Shown one piece after another: positions 60,700 to 64,000 of a DNA stretch of 64,000 bases; the first letter of the stretch is position 1, and each line of letters opens with the position of its first letter. The notes under the pieces are model-generated. The model had not been told where the DNA came from. It saw only the letters and a list, made by a program, of their open reading frames with translations, and made no database searches. This stretch comes from Niallia nealsonii (GTDB taxonomy: Bacteria; Bacillota; Bacilli; Bacillales; Cytobacillaceae): NCBI RefSeq assembly GCF_002835805.1, contig NZ_PISE01000040.1, forward strand, positions 1 through 64,000, written 5' to 3'. The translations under genes and the position numbers were made by a program.

Positions 60700-61725
60700 A
60701 TGGTGAAGGATGACCGTTATTCCCGGCAAGTTTTATTTTCTCCTATCGGCAAAAAGGGGCAAGAGCTGCTAGAGAAAAAGCATGTATTGCTAATTGGCGC
60801 CGGAGCATTAGGGTCTAGTGTAGGGGAAATGCTTGTCCGGTCAGGAATTGGAAAACTGACAATAATTGATCGAGACTATATTGAAATAAGCAATTTACAA
60901 AGGCAGACACTATATACAGAGGCTGATGTAGAACAAAAAATGCCCAAAGCTGTTGCAGCCAAAAAGCATCTTTATGCTATTAACTCTTTGTGCAAAGTAG
61001 AAGGCATTGTTGGAGAAGCTACTATTGAACTCCTTGAGGGACTTATGGATCAGGTAGACCTTGTAATGGATGCTACAGATAATTTTGAAACAAGAATGAT
61101 CTTAAATGATTTGACTCAAAAATATAATAAGCCATGGATTTATGGAGCCTGTGTTGGCAGCGTTGGGATGAGTTACACTATTATCCCGGACGTCACTCCA
61201 TGTCTGCATTGTTTGCTGCAAAGGATTCCATTGCAAGGAATGACCTGTGATACAGCAGGGATTATCTCTCCAGCTGTGCAGATGGTAGTGACGCATCAAG
61301 TGGTGGAGGCAATGAAGCTTTTAGTAGAAGACCATGATGCCTTGAGAGGAACTTTTTTAAGCTTTGATTTATGGAATAATCAGTATCAGTCCATAAAAGT
61401 GGACCGTATAAAAACATCAACTTGTACATCATGCGGTATCGAAAGAACTTATCCTTTTTTAGACAAAAAAAATCATACAAAAACAGCTATTCTTTGTGGA
61501 AGGGATACTGTGCAGATACGCCCTTCTAAAGAAAAACAGCTAAACTTGCAAACAGTGGCAGCAAGTCTTAAAAATAATGGCTATGAAGTGAAAGCAAATC
61601 CTTTTTTAGTTGCTGTGCAAATGGAACATACAAGGATGGTAATATTTAAAGATGGAAGGGCACTTATTCATCATACAAAAGATACCGTCTATGCTAAATC
61701 ACTGTATGATAAACTTTTAGGTTAG
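60700..61725 (+). CDS. moeB: MoeB/ThiF-family adenylyltransferase
   Basis: A 341-residue E1-like enzyme: the nucleotide loop VLLIGAGALGSSVGEMLVRS near residue 28, IIDRDYIEISNLQRQTLYTE with the catalytic RQ, VDLVMDATDNFETRMILND and zinc cysteines CLHC near residue 168 and CTSC near 246. It adenylates the C-terminal glycine of MoaD. The length matches B. subtilis MoeB. It could also serve ThiS, but the location after moaD argues for molybdopterin. Confidence 0.9.
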   Translation: MVKDDRYSRQVLFSPIGKKGQELLEKKHVLLIGAGALGSSVGEMLVRSGIGKLTIIDRDYIEISNLQRQTLYTEADVEQKMPKAVAAKKHLYAINSLCKVEGIVGEATIELLEGLMDQVDLVMDATDNFETRMILNDLTQKYNKPWIYGACVGSVGMSYTIIPDVTPCLHCLLQRIPLQGMTCDTAGIISPAVQMVVTHQVVEAMKLLVEDHDALRGTFLSFDLWNNQYQSIKVDRIKTSTCTSCGIERTYPFLDKKNHTKTAILCGRDTVQIRPSKEKQLNLQTVAASLKNNGYEVKANPFLVAVQMEHTRMVIFKDGRALIHHTKDTVYAKSLYDKLLG

Positions 61726-61873
61726 TATAGACAAGACAAATAGATTGCTCTAAATGGGATTTATGTCTAGTAGGAAAAAGGACATAAATATCCGTTTAGA
61801 GCAACCTGATTTAAACAATTATAGTGTGAAAAAGGTAGGTAAGTGAAATGATTGATCACAGAAAATAGCTAGA

Positions 61874-62197
61874 TTAATTAGTAGATCCAACAATGACAAG
61901 CTTGCCGGTATCTAAAACTTCTTCGTATTGTTCTGCTTCCATTTCCGTTAAGCCAACAGATTGCATTTTAGAACGAAGCTCATCTCCTCTTTTTCGGAAA
62001 ACATTGCTTAAAGAATCAAGAAGACCTTGTTCTTTCATGCTAACTTCTGCGGTTTCTGTTGCTGCAGTTAAATCCTCTGAACGATCTTTATCATGAGCAA
62101 AAATATAAATATTTTCTTTCTCATATCCTTGGTTTTCTAATCCTCTAATAACATTATCTGCTTGTACTCCATTTTCTACTACTTCTACTTTATACAT
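61874..62197 (-). CDS. General stress protein, YflT family (GSP17M domain)
   Basis: A 107-residue soluble protein: MYKVEVVENGVQADNVIRGL, then ENIYIFAHDKDRSEDLT, SLSNVFRKRGDELRSKM and a C-terminal TGKLVIVGS. This is the general-stress-protein-17M pattern seen in B. subtilis YflT. A sigma-B-like promoter lies 56-80 bp upstream of the ATG, in agreement with a stress role. The biochemical function is unknown. The start follows AAAGGAGG. Confidence 0.85.
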   Translation of the reverse strand: MYKVEVVENGVQADNVIRGLENQGYEKENIYIFAHDKDRSEDLTAATETAEVSMKEQGLLDSLSNVFRKRGDELRSKMQSVGLTEMEAEQYEEVLDTGKLVIVGSTN

Positions 62198-62252
62198 ATT
62201 GTTTTCCTCCTTTAATTCTATTAATCTATTTTTCTGATTGCATGTTTATTAT

Positions 62253-62277
62253 TTATCCGCTCTTATAAAAAATAAAC
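62253..62277 (-). promoter_or_regulatory. Sigma-B-like promoter of the YflT gene
   Basis: On the minus strand GTTTAT (62277-62272), 13 nt, GGATAA (62258-62253), close to the sigma-B consensus GTTTAA-N13-15-GGGTAT. Confidence 0.65.
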
Positions 62278-62415
62278 ATTTTATAGATTGGTAAATTATT
62301 CTTAAATATAAAAAGTATTGTGAAAATCATGCTTTTTTGCTAAAACGAAGTATAGCAGTCAAAAGTTAATATTAGAAAAATAGAGGTAAAACCACCGTAT
62401 TAAGGGAGAGAATTA

Positions 62416-63162
62416 ATGGTTAGCAAAAAGCAAAAAAAGGCTATAAACAAAGAGATAGATACATCTTGGAAAGAAACGGCGAGTGCTGCGACGGATTGGA
62501 AGGAAACAAAGGGATTGTCTTTTCCATCTATCTATTTAAAACATAATAAAAAAAGACAATTTAAATTATTGTTTTTCCTATGTATTGTTATTATGGTGCT
62601 TTTAGCAGTGATTGTTGGGATTGGAAAGATGTCTTTTTCAGAAAAAGCAGCAATAAGAAAAAGCGGCTATCTAGAACAAATGAAAAATATATCTTCCCTT
62701 GCATCCTCACAGGCATTTGTAAAAGTGATAATGGAAAAAGAAGATAATGAAATATTCGGCAAAGAAATTCAAGCAGATATACCAGGCACAAAAAGGAAAG
62801 TACTATTAGTGGTGCCTGGGGTTGTAACAGCTGGAGTTAATATAGACGATTTGACTGAGGATAAACTGAAATTAGATGAACAGAATAAACAAATAACAAT
62901 TACATTGCCTCATGCCCAGCTTCTCCAGGAACCTTCTATTGATTTTGAAAAGGTAGAAACATATTCGGTATCTGGGATTTTTCGTGGAGAGGTCAACTGG
63001 AAGGAAGGTTATTCATTAGCAAATGAAGCAAAAGAAGAAATAAAAAAAGAAGCTATCGAACAAGGTATATTAGCTAATGCCGAAAAAAGTGCCAAAAAAA
63101 CAATCGAACAACTTTATGAAGAGTTAGGGTATGCTGTTACTGTACAATTTAGTCAAGAGTAA
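62416..63162 (+). CDS. DUF4230 domain membrane-anchored protein
   Basis: A 248-residue protein. The N-terminal 48 residues are charged and repetitive (SWKETASAATDWKETKG). One membrane helix (FKLLFFLCIVIMVLLAVIVG) spans about residues 50-70, and an extracellular domain of about 175 residues follows with the DUF4230 pattern (VVPGVVTAGVNIDDLTEDKL, ITLPHAQLLQEPSIDFEKV). It ends in an alpha-helical stretch rich in E, K and A. The function is unknown. It is 17 nt from ung; a link is not evident. Confidence 0.78.
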   Translation: MVSKKQKKAINKEIDTSWKETASAATDWKETKGLSFPSIYLKHNKKRQFKLLFFLCIVIMVLLAVIVGIGKMSFSEKAAIRKSGYLEQMKNISSLASSQAFVKVIMEKEDNEIFGKEIQADIPGTKRKVLLVVPGVVTAGVNIDDLTEDKLKLDEQNKQITITLPHAQLLQEPSIDFEKVETYSVSGIFRGEVNWKEGYSLANEAKEEIKKEAIEQGILANAEKSAKKTIEQLYEELGYAVTVQFSQE

Positions 63163-63179
63163 AGGGGCAATAAACTAAA

Positions 63180-63854
63180 ATGATCGATTTACAATTGCAA
63201 AATGATTGGACGGAATTGTTGGAGCAAGAAAAACAGAAGACTTATTTTCAAGAATTGGAACGATATCTGCAGAAAGAATATGAAGAGCAGTTGATTTATC
63301 CACAAAAAGAGGATATTTTTAATTGTTTGCGGTACACTTCCTTTAAAGATGTGAAAGTTGTGATATTGGGACAAGATCCCTACCATGGACCAAATCAAGC
63401 TCATGGACTAAGTTTTTCTGTTAAGCCAGGTGTGTCTATTCCTCCTTCTTTAAAAAATATTTATAAAGAATTAAACGAGGATATAGGATGTCCTATCCCA
63501 AGTAATGGCTATTTAAAGAATTGGGCAAAACAAGGAGTACTATTATTAAATACAGTAATGACAGTTAGAGCGAGTCTGGCTAATTCACACCGAGGAAAAG
63601 GGTGGGAAATATTTACAGACGGAATAATAAAAGAACTGAATAAGAGAGAAGAACCAGTGATTTTTGTATTATGGGGCAAACCATCTCAAGAGAAAATACG
63701 CTTGATTGATTCGAATAAACACCAAATAATTATGTCTAGCCATCCATCGCCACTATCCGCCTATCGAGGCTTTTTTGGCAGCAAACCATTTTCTAAAATA
63801 AATGATATTTTAGATCGCTGGGGGAAGAAGGGAATAGATTGGTGCCAATTGTAA
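63180..63854 (+). CDS. ung: Uracil-DNA glycosylase
   Basis: A 224-residue family 1 UDG. The catalytic water-activating motif [20 protein letters not shown] is near residue 62 (Asp in GQDPYHG), with [19 protein letters not shown] near 120 and the DNA-intercalation motif [17 protein letters not shown] near 188. It removes uracil from DNA as the first step of base excision repair. It starts 17 nt after the DUF4230 gene. Confidence 0.97.
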   Translation: MIDLQLQNDWTELLEQEKQKTYFQELERYLQKEYEEQLIYPQKEDIFNCLRYTSFKDVKVVILGQDPYHGPNQAHGLSFSVKPGVSIPPSLKNIYKELNEDIGCPIPSNGYLKNWAKQGVLLLNTVMTVRASLANSHRGKGWEIFTDGIIKELNKREEPVIFVLWGKPSQEKIRLIDSNKHQIIMSSHPSPLSAYRGFFGSKPFSKINDILDRWGKKGIDWCQL

Positions 63855-63937
63855 GAAAAGGATTGTTACTTCTTGATGGCTGCATAGATGATTTTTAGAA
63901 AAAGTAATACTATAATAGAAGAATACGTAAATAAAGT

Positions 63938-63966
63938 AGCAGGCTTGTAATTAGTCTGCTTTTTTA
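63938..63966 (+). terminator. Terminator of ung
   Basis: AGCAGGCT and AGTCTGCT pair with one mismatch around a short loop, followed by six T. Confidence 0.8.
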
Positions 63967-64000
63967 CATGGCTTTTGAATGGAAGTGGAAGGAAAAGAAG

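Noticed and set aside
1-64000. tRNA genes, CRISPR arrays, insertion sequences or prophage
   Set aside because: I saw no TTCGAATC-type T-arm with acceptor pairing, no regularly spaced direct repeats, and no transposase, integrase or phage structural genes.

Overview
The window looks like a chromosomal segment of a low-GC, Gram-positive, endospore-former-type bacterium of the family Bacillaceae. The genome is AT-rich with strong AGGAGG-type ribosome binding sites and frequent TTG/GTG starts. Many loci have recognisable Bacillus subtilis counterparts: lctP, ykoEDC, niaP/yceI, adeR-ald, tnrA, cydABCD, yojFG/bshB2, pdxK, yflT and yxjG/H. Two copies of a GC-rich intergenic repeat of a type I recall from Bacillaceae are present. 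The Niallia/Bacillus circulans-like group is my guess only. I see no tRNA, rRNA, CRISPR array, insertion sequence or prophage.

Layout. 1-1.8 kb: lactate permease lctP followed by the first codons of a probable ldh, under a Rex box. 2.0-5.9 kb: a TPP riboswitch and terminator ahead of tenA-ykoEDC (thiamine/HMP salvage and ECF uptake). 6-8.6 kb: pyruvate phosphate dikinase. 9-10.9 kb: an ECF sigma factor with its overlapping DUF4179-type anti-sigma partner. 10.9-17.7 kb: a sugar-acid block made of hxlAB, a LacI-family repressor and a four-gene KDG operon (TIM-barrel isomerase, KDG kinase, MFS transporter, KDPG aldolase); the hxl and KDG promoters carry nearly the same 27-bp operator. 17.8-20.8 kb: a MATE exporter and the niacin permease. 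21.2-24.9 kb: a 17-codon leader ORF and terminator before a PfoS/R-type EIIC membrane protein, NADH oxidase under several Rex boxes, and a repetitive DUF6944-like protein. 25-30 kb: a BASS transporter, a YraR-like oxidoreductase and an SsuABC/YtlACD-like ABC importer. 30.2-32.7 kb: adeR-ald. 33-35 kb: a BcrA-type ABC exporter.

35.1-41.1 kb is a nitrogen block: ureABCEFGD, a small divergent gene and tnrA, with GlnR/TnrA boxes before ureA and between the small gene and tnrA. 41.4-45.2 kb: a two-part ThrE exporter, a thioredoxin-reductase-like flavoprotein, a methyltransferase and a YbaK deacylase. 45.4-51.3 kb: cydABCD. 51.8-56 kb: a HAD phosphatase, a TetR repressor, an ABC-2 exporter with paired palindromic operators, and an SRPBCC protein. 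56.3-61.7 kb: a MetE-like enzyme, bshB2-yojF, pdxK and moaE-moaD-moeB. 61.9-63.9 kb: a YflT stress protein behind a sigma-B-like promoter, a DUF4230 protein and ung.

Three regulatory themes link the loci: Rex (NADH/NAD redox) at lctP and nox and perhaps cyd; TnrA/GlnR at ure, tnrA and the small gene; and the LacI-type operator joining hxlAB to KDG catabolism. The last theme and the leader ORF before the PfoS/R-type EIIC gene are the parts most likely to hold something not yet described. All names come from reading the sequence against remembered families; no search was run.
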